A DNA stretch of 6,600 nucleotides from positions 1 through 6,600 of the forward strand of contig CALXUL010000364.1 of NCBI GenBank assembly GCA_944391635.1, in the 5' to 3' direction. How positions within the stretch are numbered: position 1 is the stretch's first letter; the number at the start of each line of letters is the position of its first letter. The DNA is from an uncultured Clostridia bacterium (GTDB taxonomy: Bacteria > Bacillota > Clostridia > UBA1381). Positions 6,462 through 6,600 of the stretch are shown piece after piece. Under the pieces are notes generated by a model. It ran no database searches and was not told the DNA's origin. It was given only the letters and a program-made list of their open reading frames with translations. Position numbers and translations under genes: made by a program.

Positions 6462-6503
6462 GGCTGTTCTATAAAAATATAGTAGATGAAAACCATCTCA
6501 GCC
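6462..6503 (-). ncRNA. Predicted three-way-junction RNA element in the helicase leader
   Basis: As minus-strand RNA, this 42-nt segment folds by strict Watson-Crick pairing into a three-way junction. The closing stem is GGCTG (6503-6499) with CAGCC (6466-6462). Inside are two hairpins: AGATG/CATCT with loop GTTTT (6498-6484), and CTATA/TATAG with loop TTTT (6482-6469). Junction linkers are 0, 1 and 2 nt. All 15 base pairs are perfect, which is unlikely in AT-rich filler. It lies about 100 bases before the helicase ribosome binding site. I do not match it to a known riboswitch or ribozyme. It could be a regulatory leader, an RNA-processing signal or a binding site for a phage protein. The complementary strand would fold equally, so transcription direction is assumed from the genes. 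Confidence 0.5.
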
Positions 6504-6577
6504 TTGAAATAAAAGTAACTTAGATTTAATTCATAAAACAACATCGAATGAAAGCAGTAATTACTTTCCAAAAGCAA

Positions 6578-6596
6578 AGTATATAATTAGCACGAT
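6578..6596 (-). promoter_or_regulatory. Promoter-like element upstream of the helicase operon
   Basis: ATCGTGCTAATTATAT (6596-6581) repeats the element before the polymerase gene with a single difference (G for A at the fourth base). It includes or adjoins TATACT (6583-6578), five of six matches to a sigma-A -10 box, though phased 2 bp differently from the TATATT of the other copy. Any -35 box lies outside the window. Transcription would start near 6571 and produce a leader of about 210 nt. Confidence 0.45.
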
Positions 6597-6600
6597 GAAG

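Larger units (their letters stand above)
6358..6577 (-). other. Gene-poor leader region of the helicase operon
   Basis: About 220 bases before the helicase contain no convincing gene. Reading the minus strand, they hold the downstream side of a promoter-like element, several AU-rich self-complementary stretches (for example GAAAG and CTTTC around TAATTACTG, near 6550-6570), a three-way junction, a perfect hairpin and a strong ribosome binding site (GAGGAGG, 6370-6364). This looks like a long 5' untranslated leader. No T-run follows any of the stems on the minus strand, so none reads as a standard intrinsic terminator. Known riboswitch cores and tRNA signatures were not seen. Confidence 0.55.

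Noticed and set aside
6462..6503. tRNA, hammerhead ribozyme or purine riboswitch
   Set aside because: There is no acceptor stem or T-loop signature for a tRNA. CTGAGATG does not match the hammerhead CUGANGA core. The conserved junction bases of purine riboswitches are absent.
6449..6544. 31-codon minus-strand frame (starting MLFYELNLSYF) in the helicase leader
   Set aside because: It has no ribosome binding site and runs through the three-way junction, where RNA pairing explains the sequence better. A short leader peptide cannot be fully excluded.
1..6600. CRISPR array, insertion sequence or attachment site
   Set aside because: No regularly spaced repeats, transposase or integrase motifs, terminal inverted repeats or duplicated tRNA ends were seen.

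Overview
This window looks like a piece of a bacteriophage or prophage genome from a Gram-positive host. A Clostridia (Lachnospiraceae-like) gut bacterium is my best guess. The reasons are an AT-rich composition, strong GGAGG-type ribosome binding sites, very tight gene packing with 4 to 23 bp overlaps, several tiny cysteine-rich or basic proteins, and protein types seen in Firmicutes phages. All supported genes lie on the minus strand, so transcription runs from high to low coordinates. No structural, lysis, integrase, rRNA or tRNA gene is visible, so phage origin is inferred from gene content and is not proven.

Read in the direction of transcription: (1) 6600-6358 is a gene-poor stretch with a promoter-like motif at its upstream edge and a leader of about 210 nt that folds into a perfect small three-way junction plus a separate hairpin. 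(2) 6357-5101 encodes a compact superfamily 2 helicase-like ATPase, overlapped by a 56-aa cysteine-containing protein (5108-4938). (3) A second copy of the promoter-like motif, identical at 15 of 16 bases, lies at 4924-4909, directly before a 914-aa protein (4893-2149). That protein carries the DxDGD metal-binding signature of double-psi beta-barrel RNA polymerases and resembles the single-polypeptide RNA polymerase YonO of phage SPbeta and the eukaryotic QDE-1 type. (4) A 259-aa protein with a C-terminal four-cysteine zinc motif is translationally coupled to the polymerase through an ATGA overlap. (5) Two small genes (45 and 68 aa) follow. (6) A calcineurin-like metallophosphoesterase runs off the low-coordinate edge of the window.

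The most interesting hypothesis is a phage-encoded transcription module: a one-chain RNA polymerase, a co-translated zinc-motif protein that may be its partner, and a repeated promoter-like element placed before both transcription units. The helicase-like protein and the phosphoesterase fit phage DNA or RNA metabolism. The polymerase call rests on motifs read by eye. The partner and promoter roles are inference.
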